Assembly (NCBI RefSeq): GCF_003148765.1 | Contig: NZ_QGGV01000003.1 | Location: forward strand, 244,171-308,170 | DNA from: Silicimonas algicola | GTDB lineage: Bacteria; Pseudomonadota; Alphaproteobacteria; Rhodobacterales; Rhodobacteraceae | Length of the DNA stretch: 64,000 nt | Direction of reading: 5' to 3' | Shown here: piece after piece, positions 1 through 8,510 of the stretch | How the letters are laid out: every line of letters starts with the position of its first letter | Position numbering within the stretch: the stretch's first letter is position 1 | Program-made: the position numbers and the translations under genes | Notes under the pieces: generated by a model | What the model saw: only the letters and a program-made list of their open reading frames with translations | What the model was told of the DNA's origin: nothing | Database searches by the model: none

Positions 1-537
1 ATATGCCTGTCGCATGAGGCCGGCGATGTCGACTTCTACCTCAAAGGTCGAGCGAGCCCATTTGGCAACGCACCCCGTTTTTTGGTTCCGGCGCCTTATC
101 TGACACCAGACATAATGGACGATCCGGTGAGGACTGGTATCGGCGCAGCATATTTTCCGTTGGATGATCTCACGTATGCGGGCCGGATCAGGGAACGGAC
201 AAATCCCCCGCCGGGCGCCTGCCTAGAGGAGCCGTTCGATCACGGGCTGATCTCTCTGAAGACCAATGAAGACTACAATCCGCAGGAGCAGGTCCCAGCC
301 CGCTGCCGCGTGCTGCCTCTTGATCTGCAGCTCGTGCCGGAAGACAAATCCATACCGCTGGCAATGCGGTGCCCGCTGTCGCCCCGCACGGGTGCCTGCG
401 AAGCGAGTTACCACATGGGAAACGGGTGGGAAGCGCAGTTCCTGGTTTCCGTCGGGGACATTCCCGAGTGGGAAGACCACGTCCAGCGCGTGACGGATTT
501 CTTCGAGAACAGTTTAGAGGAATGTGAGCCGGAATGA
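1..537 (+). CDS. Secreted hypothetical protein, copy 1 (5' end outside window)
   Basis: This is the 3' part of a gene whose start lies left of the window. The frame is open from base 1, and it matches residues 53 to 230 of the complete copy that follows at a fixed offset of 689 bp. The nearest internal start in frame is a TTG at 82, which would drop part of the conserved body, so I treat the gene as partial. It is Cys-containing (RCRVLP, RCPLSP, EECE) and has no motif I recognise. Its stop overlaps the ATG of the next copy by four bases (ATGA). Function unknown; the mature protein is probably periplasmic, judging from the signal peptide of copy 2. Confidence 0.6.
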   Translation: MCLSHEAGDVDFYLKGRASPFGNAPRFLVPAPYLTPDIMDDPVRTGIGAAYFPLDDLTYAGRIRERTNPPPGACLEEPFDHGLISLKTNEDYNPQEQVPARCRVLPLDLQLVPEDKSIPLAMRCPLSPRTGACEASYHMGNGWEAQFLVSVGDIPEWEDHVQRVTDFFENSLEECEPE

Positions 538-1226
538 CCTGCGTCACCCTCGCCTGCCTTGCCCGCGGAGACGTCTCTGGGCATTCCCTGCTCTACACGA
601 GACTGCTCGTGATCGTCTCGATGATCGCCGTCTCGTCCGGAGCGTTCGCCGAAACGATCAAACATCGGTACGAGAAGGCAAACAAACCTATATGCCTGTC
701 GCATGAGGCCGGCGATGTCGACTTCTACCTCAAAGGTCGAGCGAGCCCATTTGGCAACGCACCCCGTTTTTTGGTTCCGGCGCCTTATCTGACACCAGAC
801 ATAATGGACGATCCGGTGAGGACTGGTATCGGCGCAGCATATTTTCCGTTGGATGATCTCACGTATGCGGGCCGGATCAGGGAACGGACAAATCCCCCGC
901 CGGGCGCCTGCCTAGAGGAGCCGTTCGATCACGGGCTGATCTCTCTGAAGACCAATGAAGACTACAATCCGCAGGAGCAGGTCCCAGCCCGCTGCCGCGT
1001 GCTGCCTCTTGATCTGCAGCTCGTGCCGGAAGACAAATCCATACCGCTGGCAATGCGGTGCCCGCTGTCGCCCCGCACGGGTGCCTGCGAAGCGAGTTAC
1101 TACATGGGAAACGGGTGGGAAGCGCAGTTCCTGGTTTCCGTCGGAGACATTTCCGAGTGGGAAGACCACGTCCGGCGGGTGACGGATTTCTTCGAGAACA
1201 GTTTTGAGGAATGCGAGCCGGAATGA
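534..1226 (+). CDS. Secreted hypothetical protein, copy 2 (complete tandem duplicate)
   Basis: A 230-residue protein with an N-terminal hydrophobic stretch (LLVIVSMIAVSSGAFA, about residues 24 to 39) that looks like a signal peptide cleaved before ETIKH. The ATG at 534 overlaps the stop of copy 1, but the long hydrophilic leader before the hydrophobic core makes a later non-ATG start possible. The mature part has an internal FLVPAPYLTPD segment and conserved cysteines. It differs from copy 1 at only four residues (H/Y, P/S, Q/R and L/F), all near the C-terminus. I do not recognise the family. The gene faces purD convergently across a 73-bp gap. Confidence 0.6.
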   Translation: MTCVTLACLARGDVSGHSLLYTRLLVIVSMIAVSSGAFAETIKHRYEKANKPICLSHEAGDVDFYLKGRASPFGNAPRFLVPAPYLTPDIMDDPVRTGIGAAYFPLDDLTYAGRIRERTNPPPGACLEEPFDHGLISLKTNEDYNPQEQVPARCRVLPLDLQLVPEDKSIPLAMRCPLSPRTGACEASYYMGNGWEAQFLVSVGDISEWEDHVRRVTDFFENSFEECEPE

Positions 1227-1299
1227 GCCGGACCACCCTCCGCCTTGCCAGCGGAGATGTCTCCCGGCTTTACCGCGTTTTCATCGACCGCAGACTGCC

Positions 1300-2565
1300 T
1301 CAGGGCAGCGCGCGCCAGCCGATGTCGCGGCGGCAGAAGCCGCCGGGCCAGTCGATGCCGTCGATCATCGCGTAGGCGGCGTCGCGCGCCTCGGCCAAGG
1401 ACGCGGCGCGCGCGGTGACGTTCAGGACCCGGCCTCCGGTGGCGACGATGGCGCCGTCGCGCGCCTCGGTGCCGGCGTGGAAGACCATGCGGAAAGAGTC
1501 CTCGGGCATCGCATCCAGCCCCCGGATTTCGCTGCCCTTGTCGTAGGCACCGGGATAGCCTGTGGCGGCCATGACGACCGTGATCGCGTGGTCGTCGGCC
1601 CAGTTCACGCGCGTCTCGGCAAGCCGCCCCTCGGCTGCGGCCTGCATCAGGTCGAGCGCCTGCGCGCCGAGGCGCATCATCAGCACCTGGCATTCGGGGT
1701 CGCCGAAGCGGGCGTTGTATTCGACGAGGCGGGGGGTGCCGTTCTCGATCATCAGCCCGGCGTAGAGGACGCCCTGATAGGGGGTGCCGCGCTTCGACAT
1801 CTCGGCCAGCGTGGGTTTCACGATCTCGTCCATGGCGCGCCGCGCGATCTCGTCGGTCAGGACGGGGGCGGGGGAATAGGCGCCCATGCCGCCGGTGTTG
1901 GGGCCGGTATCGCCGTCGCCCACGCGCTTGTGGTCCTGCGCTGTGCCTATGGCGAGGGCGTCCGTGCCGTCGCAGAGGACGAAGAACGAGGCTTCCTCGC
2001 CCGACATGAACTCCTCGATCACGATGTCCGCGCCGGCCTCGCCGAACTGGCCGCCGAGCATCTCGTCGATGGCGGTCTCGGCCTCCTCCTCGGTCATCGC
2101 GACGACGACGCCCTTGCCGGCGGCGAGGCCGTCGGCCTTCACGACGATGGGGGCGCCCTGCTCGCGGATGTAGGCCTTCGCGGGGTCGGTCTCGGTGAAG
2201 CGGGCCCAGGCGGCGGTGGGAGCGCCAGCGGCGTCGCAGATCTCCTTGGTGAAGCTCTTCGAGGCTTCGAGGCGGGCGGCCTCGTTCGAGGGACCGAAGA
2301 CGAGGAAGCCCGCGCCGCGCAGGTCGTCGGCCACGCCCGCAGCGAGGGGAGCCTCCGGGCCGACGATGACGAAGTCGATGGCGTTCTCTTCGGCGAAGGT
2401 CGCCACCGCGCCGCCGTCGAGGATGTCGAGTTGGGCGCAGTCGGCGATGGCGGCGATCCCGGCGTTGCCCGGCGCCACGATCAGCTTGTCGCACTTCGGG
2501 TTCTGGAGCACCGCCCAGGCCAGCGCGTGCTCGCGTCCGCCGCCGCCGAGGATCAGGATATTCAC
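1300..2565 (-). CDS. purD: Phosphoribosylamine-glycine ligase (GAR synthetase)
   Basis: It joins phosphoribosylamine and glycine using ATP, the second step of de novo purine synthesis, in the cytosol. The 421-residue product has the usual family length. Visible landmarks are the N-terminal ILGGGGREHALAW loop, the ATP-grasp segment VIEEFMSGEEASFF, NTGGMGAYSP and the metal-binding EYNARFGDPE. I chose the GTG at 2565 because the next residues (NILILGGGGRE) are the family N-terminus and AAGGGGG lies eight bases upstream; the much longer upstream reading frame is antisense to xseA. It is divergent from xseA with a 75-bp gap. Confidence 0.97.
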   Translation of the reverse strand: MNILILGGGGREHALAWAVLQNPKCDKLIVAPGNAGIAAIADCAQLDILDGGAVATFAEENAIDFVIVGPEAPLAAGVADDLRGAGFLVFGPSNEAARLEASKSFTKEICDAAGAPTAAWARFTETDPAKAYIREQGAPIVVKADGLAAGKGVVVAMTEEEAETAIDEMLGGQFGEAGADIVIEEFMSGEEASFFVLCDGTDALAIGTAQDHKRVGDGDTGPNTGGMGAYSPAPVLTDEIARRAMDEIVKPTLAEMSKRGTPYQGVLYAGLMIENGTPRLVEYNARFGDPECQVLMMRLGAQALDLMQAAAEGRLAETRVNWADDHAITVVMAATGYPGAYDKGSEIRGLDAMPEDSFRMVFHAGTEARDGAIVATGGRVLNVTARAASLAEARDAAYAMIDGIDWPGGFCRRDIGWRALP

Positions 2566-2640
2566 TGTGCGCGCCCCCTTCGCTATGGTCGGCGCCGATA
2601 GACACGAAACGCGCCTGCTAGACAAGCGCGAGGGGAGCCG

Positions 2641-4140
2641 ATGGACCTGTTCGAGCATGTGGGCGACGGCGGCGGCGCAGGCGACAACACGCCCGAGTTC
2701 ACCGTGTCGGAGATCGCGGGCACCGTGCGCCGCATCCTCGAGGGCGAGATGGCCCATGTGCGGGTGCGGGGCGAGGTGGGCCGCGTCGTCCATGCGCGGT
2801 CCGGGCATCTGTACTTCGATCTGAAGGACGACAAGTCGGTCCTGTCCTGCATGACCTGGAAGGGGCAGATGGCGGGTCTCGACCTGATGCCCGAGGAGGG
2901 GATGGAGGTCATCGCCGAGGGCAAGATGACGGCCTCGGGGTTTTCGTCGAAGTACGGGCTGAACGTCACGCGGATCGCCGTCGCGGGCGAGGGCGCGCTG
3001 ATGGCGATGCTCGAGCGGCGGAAGAAGGCGCTGGCCGCCGAGGGGCTGTTCGCGGCCGAGCGGAAGAAGCCGCTGCCGTTCCTGCCCGAGATCATCGGGG
3101 TGGTGACGTCGCCTCAGGGTGCGGTGATCCGGGACATCCTGCACCGGCTGAGGGACCGCTTCCCGCGCAAGGTGATGATCTGGCCGGTGGCCGTGCAGGG
3201 CAAGGAGTGCGCGCCGCAGGTCGCCGCCGCGATCCGGGGCTTCAATGCGCTGACGCCGGGGGGTGCCTTGCCGCGCCCGGATCTCATCATCGTGGCGCGG
3301 GGCGGCGGGTCGATCGAGGACCTATGGGGGTTCAACGAGGAGATCGTGGCGCGGGCGGCGGCGGAGTCGGCCATCCCGCTGATCTCGGCGGTGGGGCACG
3401 AGACGGACACGACGCTGATCGACTATGTGGCCGACCGCCGCGCGCCCACGCCGACGGCTGCGGCCGAGATGGCGGTGCCGGTGCGGGCCGAACTGATCGC
3501 CTGGACGCGCGAGCAGGAGGCGCGGCTCTTGCGCGGTGTGCGGCAGGGGGTCGAGCGGCGGCGTCAGCGGCTGTCGGATCTCTCACGCATCCTGCCCCGG
3601 CCCGAGACGCTGCTGTCGGACCCGCGCCAGAGGCTCGACCGGGCCGAGGCACGGCTGGGTGCGGCGCTGGAGCGGTCGGCGGCGCGGAAGCGGAAGACCT
3701 TCGAGGCGGTGGCGGGGGCGTTGCGGCCTGCGGCGCTGAGGGCGCGGTTGAGGGAGGCGCAGCGGCGGCTGGACACCTGCGGCGGGCGGCTGGCGCCGGC
3801 GCTGACGCGCGATGTGGCGCTGCACCGCGACCGGCTGGGAAAGGTGCGGCTGCGGGCCGAGCCGCTTGTGCTGCGGCTGGGACGCGGGCGCGACGCGCTG
3901 GCGCGGGCGGCTGCCGCGCTGGACCGCTGCGAGGCGCAGGGGCGCCTTCGGCGGCGGGACCGGCTGGACGCGCTCGGGCGGATGCTGGGGACGCTCAGCT
4001 ATCAGGGGACGCTGGCGCGGGGCTATGCGGTGGTGCGCGACGGGGCCGGGGCCGTGGTGACGGAGGCAGGTGAGGCGCGGAAGAACGAGGCGCTGGAGAT
4101 CGAGTTCCGCGACGGTCGGGTGCCGGTGCGGCGGGGCTGA
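2641..4140 (+). CDS. xseA: Exodeoxyribonuclease VII large subunit
   Basis: Catalytic subunit of exonuclease VII, which degrades single-stranded DNA in both directions and works with the small subunit XseB (not in this window). The 499-residue protein has an N-terminal OB-fold (about 20 to 110), a central catalytic domain with IIGVVTSPQGAVIRD near 151 to 165, the signature RGGGSIEDLW near 220 to 229 and GHETDTTLIDYVADRRAPTPTA near 252 to 273, followed by an Arg/Ala-rich coiled-coil region. The C-terminal LSYQGTLARGYA matches the family. A clear ATG follows AGGGGAGCCG. Confidence 0.96.
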   Translation: MDLFEHVGDGGGAGDNTPEFTVSEIAGTVRRILEGEMAHVRVRGEVGRVVHARSGHLYFDLKDDKSVLSCMTWKGQMAGLDLMPEEGMEVIAEGKMTASGFSSKYGLNVTRIAVAGEGALMAMLERRKKALAAEGLFAAERKKPLPFLPEIIGVVTSPQGAVIRDILHRLRDRFPRKVMIWPVAVQGKECAPQVAAAIRGFNALTPGGALPRPDLIIVARGGGSIEDLWGFNEEIVARAAAESAIPLISAVGHETDTTLIDYVADRRAPTPTAAAEMAVPVRAELIAWTREQEARLLRGVRQGVERRRQRLSDLSRILPRPETLLSDPRQRLDRAEARLGAALERSAARKRKTFEAVAGALRPAALRARLREAQRRLDTCGGRLAPALTRDVALHRDRLGKVRLRAEPLVLRLGRGRDALARAAAALDRCEAQGRLRRRDRLDALGRMLGTLSYQGTLARGYAVVRDGAGAVVTEAGEARKNEALEIEFRDGRVPVRRG

Positions 4141-4210
4141 CCCCTGGCCGCCGCGAAGGCGCGGAGGGTTGGGATGCGTATTTCTGGCAAGATGAAGCGG
4201 GAGGGGTGGT

Positions 4211-4603
4211 CTAGACGCCCACCTCGGGACCGAGGCAGATGAGCGGGCCGTCGCGGCGGCTGGTCTCGTAAAGTTCGGTGACGCCGGGGTCGTTCTCGAA
4301 CTTCGCCAAAAGGCGGCCGTCGCGCTGGTAGAAGGTCCAGCACTGGACCTCGGGGATGGTGTCATAGACGAAGCAGATCTGCTCGCCCGCCTCGTACCAG
4401 CGACCCTCGGCGCAGTCGCCGTCGAGGTAGGACCAGCGTACGCGGCGGCCTTCGAAATATTCCTCGGCACCGTATTCTCCGCCCGACGAAGCGTAGGAGA
4501 GGGTGCGCCCGGTGACGATACGCTCGAACTCGGCGGCGGAGAGCGGGGTTTCGGCCAGGGCCGGCGTTGCGGCGAGGAGGGCTGTGAGGACGAGGGCGCG
4601 CAT
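4211..4603 (-). CDS. Small secreted protein of unknown function
   Basis: A 130-residue protein with a standard signal peptide (MRALVLTALLAATPALA, cleaved before ETPLS). The mature part contains several aromatic residues and four cysteines (DGDCAEGRW, EQICFVYD, VQCWTFYQ, LICLGPE), which suggests a small disulfide-bonded periplasmic fold. The ATG at 4603 is preferred over an upstream one because it starts exactly at the signal peptide. Similar short proteins are common in Rhodobacteraceae, but I know of no assigned role. It sits between xseA (convergent) and ftsY (divergent). Confidence 0.7.
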   Translation of the reverse strand: MRALVLTALLAATPALAETPLSAAEFERIVTGRTLSYASSGGEYGAEEYFEGRRVRWSYLDGDCAEGRWYEAGEQICFVYDTIPEVQCWTFYQRDGRLLAKFENDPGVTELYETSRRDGPLICLGPEVGV

Positions 4604-4709
4604 GGGCCGAGAGTGACATGGTGCGCGGGCGCAGGGAAGGGGTGGCACGCGGCGGCGGCGCCCTCCCGCCGGGCTTCCATCTTCCGCACACGCGGATTAG
4701 GTGGAAGTC

Positions 4710-5828
4710 ATGGCATTCTTCTCGAAGCTCAAGGACCGGCTCTTCAAGTCCTCGTCGAAGATCGACGAGGGGCTCGAGGCCATCGTCGAGGACGGCGGCA
4801 CGGAGGAGGCGGCGGCGACGCCGGAACCCGCTCCCGACGTTCCGCCCGCACCTCCGCCCTCGCCTACGCCCGCCGCGCATCCGGCGCCACCGCCCGTCGA
4901 GGCGATGACGCCCGCGCCCACGCCCGCGCCGCCGCGCGACAGGGGCGGGTTGCTGGGGCGGCTTACGGGCCGCGCTGCGCCCGAGACGGTGGTGCGCCGG
5001 ACGCTCGACGACGACATGCTGGAGCGGATCGAGGAGCTTCTCATCACCTCGGACATGGGCGTCGAGACGGCCGCAAGGGTGGCCGCGAACATGGCCGAGG
5101 GGCGCTTCGGGCGGAAGTTCTCGACCGAGGAACTGAAGGCCGTGATGGCGGGCGAGATCGCGCGCATCATGGAGCCGGTGGCGAAGCCGATGCCGCTTTA
5201 CGCCAAGCGGCCGCAGGTGGTGCTGGTCGTGGGCGTCAACGGCTCGGGCAAGACGACGACGATCGGGAAGCTCGCCAGCCAGTTCCGCGCGGCGGGCAAG
5301 TCGGTGGTGATCGCGGCGGGCGACACCTTTCGCGCTGCCGCCGTCGAGCAGCTTCAGATCTGGGGCGACCGCGCGGGCGTGCCGGTGATGACGGCGCCCG
5401 AGGGGTCGGACCCGGCGAGCCTTGCCTTCGACGCGATGGCGCGGGCCGAGGCCGAGGGCGCGGACCTTCTGATGATCGACACCGCAGGGCGGCTGCAGAA
5501 CCGGCAGGACCTGATGGAGGAGCTTGCCAAGATCGTCCGCGTGATCCGCAAGAAGGATCCCGAGGCGCCGCACAACACGATCCTCGTCCTCGACGCGACG
5601 ACGGGCCAGAACGCGCTGAGCCAGGTCGAGATCTTCCGCAAGATCGCCGACGTCACAGGCCTCGTGATGACCAAGCTCGACGGCACGGCGAAGGGCGGTG
5701 TGCTGGTGGCTCTCGCCGACCGCTTCGGGCTGCCGATCCACGCCATCGGTGTGGGCGAGCAGATCGACGACCTGTCGCCTTTCGATCCCGAGGACTTCGC
5801 CAAGGCCCTGACCGGGGCTGGCGCGTGA
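4710..5828 (+). CDS. ftsY: Signal recognition particle receptor FtsY
   Basis: The SRP receptor GTPase docks ribosome-SRP complexes at the inner membrane for co-translational insertion. The 372-residue protein has a Pro/Ala-rich acidic N-terminal A region (about 30 to 78), then the four-helix N domain and the GTPase domain. The P-loop is GVNGSGKTT (175 to 183), followed by DTFRAAAVEQ, DTAGRLQN, TKLDGTAKGG and GVGEQIDDLSPF at the C-terminus. I prefer the ATG at 4710 to the GTG at 4701 because MAFFSKLKDRLFK is the typical start and an AGGTGGAA sequence lies just upstream. Confidence 0.96.
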   Translation: MAFFSKLKDRLFKSSSKIDEGLEAIVEDGGTEEAAATPEPAPDVPPAPPPSPTPAAHPAPPPVEAMTPAPTPAPPRDRGGLLGRLTGRAAPETVVRRTLDDDMLERIEELLITSDMGVETAARVAANMAEGRFGRKFSTEELKAVMAGEIARIMEPVAKPMPLYAKRPQVVLVVGVNGSGKTTTIGKLASQFRAAGKSVVIAAGDTFRAAAVEQLQIWGDRAGVPVMTAPEGSDPASLAFDAMARAEAEGADLLMIDTAGRLQNRQDLMEELAKIVRVIRKKDPEAPHNTILVLDATTGQNALSQVEIFRKIADVTGLVMTKLDGTAKGGVLVALADRFGLPIHAIGVGEQIDDLSPFDPEDFAKALTGAGA

Positions 5829-5848
5829 GGCTCGACTTCTGTGGCGCC

Positions 5849-6346
5849 TCAGGCGTAGGGGTCCTCGTGAGTGCCCATCAGACGCTCCAACTGGCGGATG
5901 ACGGTCAGAATTACGATGACGATGACCGTCGCCATCGCGGCGAGCGGGATCTGTCCCGCACCGCAGGCGAGACCGACCGCACCGGCGAGCCAGAGCGTGG
6001 CGCCGGTGGTGATGTTACGGACCTTTCCGCCCGAGGTGAAGATGAGGCCCGCAGCGAGGAAGGCCACGCCCGCCGTCACCGCCTCGATCAGGCGGAGCGG
6101 GTCCTGGCGCTGCGAGCCCTCGTCGCCGAAGGAGATGGACGACAGCTCGATGCCCACGACGACGAAAAGGCAGGCGGCGATCGAGACGAGCATGTTGGTC
6201 CGAAGGCCCGCCGGCTTTTCGCGCCGCTCGCGCTCGAAGCCGATGACCGCCCCGAGGAGGACGGCGGCGAGAAGGCGCGTCGCCGCGATCTCGAAAGGCA
6301 CCCTGCTGAAGGTGCCGGTGAATTCGTCGACGATGGTCTCGATCAT
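5849..6346 (-). CDS. MgtC/SapB family membrane protein
   Basis: A 165-residue integral membrane protein. The family signature FERERREKPAGLRTNMLV follows the first membrane helix, and three or four more hydrophobic helices follow, including VTAGVAFLAAGLIF and TGATLWLAGAVGLACG. MgtC relatives are linked to growth in low magnesium and to modulation of ATP synthase in pathogens, but for this short form the role is not established. The ATG at 6346 (MIETIVDEF) is preferred over a GTG nine codons upstream. It is convergent with ftsY. Confidence 0.85.
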   Translation of the reverse strand: MIETIVDEFTGTFSRVPFEIAATRLLAAVLLGAVIGFERERREKPAGLRTNMLVSIAACLFVVVGIELSSISFGDEGSQRQDPLRLIEAVTAGVAFLAAGLIFTSGGKVRNITTGATLWLAGAVGLACGAGQIPLAAMATVIVIVILTVIRQLERLMGTHEDPYA

Positions 6347-6411
6347 GTCTGTCCCGTCCGTTTCGCGCGACACAACGCACGATACCCCGTTCCGGTTTCG
6401 GCGACAGGGGG

Positions 6412-7311
6412 GTGAGCGAATGGCTGGTCTCTCTCGAGGGCACCGAAGCCGGACGGCACCTGGCGCTGGCGCTCGCCTTGCAGGCGGCGTTCCTGCACGC
6501 GCTTTTCGGTGCGTTGCAGAAGGGAAAGACGGACCCCTGGACGGCGCGCGCCGCGATCGACGCCTGCTATGTCGTGATGGCGCTTCCCATGGCCCTGTTC
6601 CTGGTGCCCGCGCCGGAGCCGGAGGTCTGGCCCTTGTTCGCCGGCGCCTGGGCGATTCATGTCGGCTACAAGCTCGCGCAGGGCGCGGCCTATTCGGCGG
6701 GCGCCTATACCGTCGTCTATCCGGTGGTGCGGGGGTCGTCGCCGGCCTTCACGCTGGTGGGCGCGATGCTGGTCTTCGGCGAGACCTTCGCGCCTCTGCA
6801 ATGGCTGGGCGTCGCCGTGCTTATGGGCGGGATCCTTGGGCTTGCGCTTTACAACCTGCGCCACATCGTGGTGGACCGGGCGAAGCTGCCCCTGGCGCTT
6901 GGACTGGCGGTGATCACGGGCGGGTTCGTGGCGCTTTATACGACGTGGGACGCCTATGCGATCCGCGCGACGCCCGATCCCTTCACCTTCATCGCCTGGT
7001 TCTTCCTCATCGACGGGATCACCATTCCGGTGGGCTATATGGTGTTGCGGCGGGGGCGGCTGCCCCGGCCTCTCGGCCCGGTTCTGCGGCTGGGCGTCCT
7101 TGGCGCGGTGGTGGCGTTCCTGTCCTTCGGGGGGATCATGCTGGCCACGCGGCTCGACAAGGTGGGCGAGGCTGCGGTGCTGCGCGAGACGAGCGTCGTG
7201 TTCGCGGCGTTCCTCGGGTGGATCATGCTGGGCGAGGGCGTGGGACCGAGGCGGCTTCTGCTGATCGTGCTGATCGCGGCGGGGGCGGTACTGGTGGAAA
7301 TGGGCGGATGA
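6412..7311 (+). CDS. DMT superfamily (EamA-type) transporter
   Basis: A 299-residue protein with about ten hydrophobic helices in two homologous halves. The first half contains VVYPVVRGSSPAFTLVGAMLVFGE and the second VVFAAFLGWIMLGEGVGP, typical of drug/metabolite exporters. Substrate unknown. The GTG at 6412 abuts an AGGGGGG run, an unusually tight spacing, so the true start is uncertain by a few codons. The yciB gene follows 25 bp downstream and may be co-transcribed. Confidence 0.85.
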   Translation: MSEWLVSLEGTEAGRHLALALALQAAFLHALFGALQKGKTDPWTARAAIDACYVVMALPMALFLVPAPEPEVWPLFAGAWAIHVGYKLAQGAAYSAGAYTVVYPVVRGSSPAFTLVGAMLVFGETFAPLQWLGVAVLMGGILGLALYNLRHIVVDRAKLPLALGLAVITGGFVALYTTWDAYAIRATPDPFTFIAWFFLIDGITIPVGYMVLRRGRLPRPLGPVLRLGVLGAVVAFLSFGGIMLATRLDKVGEAAVLRETSVVFAAFLGWIMLGEGVGPRRLLLIVLIAAGAVLVEMGG

Positions 7312-7336
7312 CGTCGATGACAGGAAAAGGTGTGCG

Positions 7337-7945
7337 ATGAGCGGTAAGGAAATCAGCCCGGTGGTGAAGCAGGTCCTGGAACTGGGGCCGCCGCTTCTGT
7401 TCTTCGTCGCCTACCTCTACATGAGGGACGAGACCTATCTCATTGGCGGGCGAGAGTATTCCGGCTTCATTGTCGCTGCCGCGGCCTTCGTGCCCATCCT
7501 TCTGCTGTCGCTTGCGATCCTGTGGCGGCTGACGGGAAAGCTGAGCCGGATGCAGGTCTTCACCGTCGTGATGGTGGTCGTCTTCGGCGGGCTGACGGTG
7601 TGGTTCAACGACGAGAGGTTCTTCAAGATGAAGACCACGCTGGTCTACGGGCTGTTCGCGCTGATCCTGGGTGTGGGGCTTCTGCAGGGGCGGTCGTACC
7701 TCGCCTGGGTCATGTCGGAGTTCCTGCCGATGACGCACGAGGGCTGGATGAAGCTGACCTGGCGTCTGACGCTGTTCTTTGCGGCGCTGGCCATCGGCAA
7801 CGAGATCGTCTGGCGCACGATGTCGACGGACGCCTGGGTCAAGATCGAGACCTTCGGTTTTCCGCTTCTGATGTTCCTGTTCCTGTGGATCCAGATCCTC
7901 GCCCTGCAGCGTCACATGATCGAGGACGAAGGCGGGGACGCCTAG
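7337..7945 (+). CDS. yciB: Inner membrane septation-related protein YciB (IspA family)
   Basis: A 202-residue polytopic membrane protein of the YciB/intracellular septation protein A family, which in enterobacteria interacts with cell-division and envelope-synthesis proteins. Landmarks are PPLLFFVAYLYM near the N-terminus, the conserved TVWFNDERFFKMKTT region, and LTWRLTLFFAALAIGNEIVWR in the second half. About five membrane helices are visible. Its stop overlaps the stop of the convergent PilZ gene by four bases. Confidence 0.9.
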   Translation: MSGKEISPVVKQVLELGPPLLFFVAYLYMRDETYLIGGREYSGFIVAAAAFVPILLLSLAILWRLTGKLSRMQVFTVVMVVVFGGLTVWFNDERFFKMKTTLVYGLFALILGVGLLQGRSYLAWVMSEFLPMTHEGWMKLTWRLTLFFAALAIGNEIVWRTMSTDAWVKIETFGFPLLMFLFLWIQILALQRHMIEDEGGDA

Positions 7946-8277
7946 CGGTACTCGGCCAGGTCGTCGTCGGCGGCTTCGAGGGCCACGAGAAGGTCGCGGT
8001 CGAGCCGTTCGGCCAGGTGGACCCCGGCCTGACCGTTCTTCCACCAGTGGACGATGGCGGGGATGCGGGTTCCCAGAACCTCGACTGCGCCGGCGGTGCC
8101 GGGGGCGAGCGCCTCTTCGACCTCGAGCCGCATCCCGTCGTAGCTGACGTCGCGGATCGTGATGCGGAGGCGGCTGCCCCCATCGCGGGTTTCGGCGTCC
8201 CGGTGAAACCAGGCCTCGACACAGGTGCGGCGGCGGTTCGGGCTGAACCGCCTGTTGAATGTCTCTCTCATCATCAT
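7942..8277 (-). CDS. PilZ domain protein
   Basis: A 111-residue single-domain protein. NRRRTCVEAW (about 14 to 23) fits the RxxxR part and DVSYDGMRLEV (about 43 to 53) fits the (D/N)xSxxG part of the PilZ motif, so binding of cyclic di-GMP is plausible. A Trp-Trp pair (IVHWWKNGQAGVHL) lies where many PilZ barrels have a conserved strand. There is no fused output domain, so it would act through a partner. It is divergent from metZ and shares the 8278 to 8510 intergenic region. Confidence 0.8.
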   Translation of the reverse strand: MMMRETFNRRFSPNRRRTCVEAWFHRDAETRDGGSRLRITIRDVSYDGMRLEVEEALAPGTAGAVEVLGTRIPAIVHWWKNGQAGVHLAERLDRDLLVALEAADDDLAEYR

Positions 8278-8385
8278 GTGGCGCGCTCCCGGCCGGTCGG
8301 GCGCAGGGTAGGGCGGCGAAGGTTAAGGATTGGCTGATCCCCCAAGTCTCTTGACGAGACCAGCGCGGAGGTCTAGCAGGCCCGC

Positions 8386-8441
8386 ACCGTGGCGATTTGT
8401 TCACCGGATTGCGGGCCACGTTAAACATTCCGCTAAAGAGG
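8386..8441 (+). promoter_or_regulatory. SAM-II riboswitch (metA/metZ leader)
   Basis: The leader carries the SAM-II hallmarks in order: stem strand CGTGGC (8388 to 8393), GATTTG, a loop ending in TTGCG, the pairing strand GCCACG (8415 to 8420), then TTAAAC and CGCTAAAGAGG, which form the pseudoknot around the ligand. SAM-II elements in alphaproteobacteria sense S-adenosylmethionine and shut down methionine synthesis genes. Here it precedes metZ by about 70 nt, with an intrinsic terminator in between. Confidence 0.87.
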
Positions 8442-8457
8442 TCTGGGACGGACTTCC

Positions 8458-8488
8458 GCCCCCGGCGCTCGTGCGGTGGGGGCTTTTT
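8458..8488 (+). terminator. Intrinsic terminator between riboswitch and metZ
   Basis: GCCCCC (8458 to 8463) pairs with GGGGGC (8478 to 8483), followed by five T's. It lies inside the metZ leader, 22 nt before the start codon, so it is placed to act as an attenuator under SAM-II control. Confidence 0.85.
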
Positions 8489-8510
8489 GTTGTGGAAAGG
8501 AGGCGTCCCC

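Larger units (their letters stand above)
1..1258 (+). repeat. Tandem duplication, 689-bp period
   Basis: Bases 1 to 411 are identical to 690 to 1100. Substitutions then accumulate: 412, 456, 463, 485, 489, 516 and 525 differ from their counterparts, and similarity fades after the stop codons. The unit carries one gene, so this is a head-to-tail gene duplication. The uneven divergence suggests recent gene conversion of the 5' part. Confidence 0.9.

Noticed and set aside
1238-1256. CTCCGC/GCGGAG hairpin as terminator between the duplicate gene and purD
   Set aside because: Six-base stem with no T-run on either strand, and it falls in the decayed end of the duplication.
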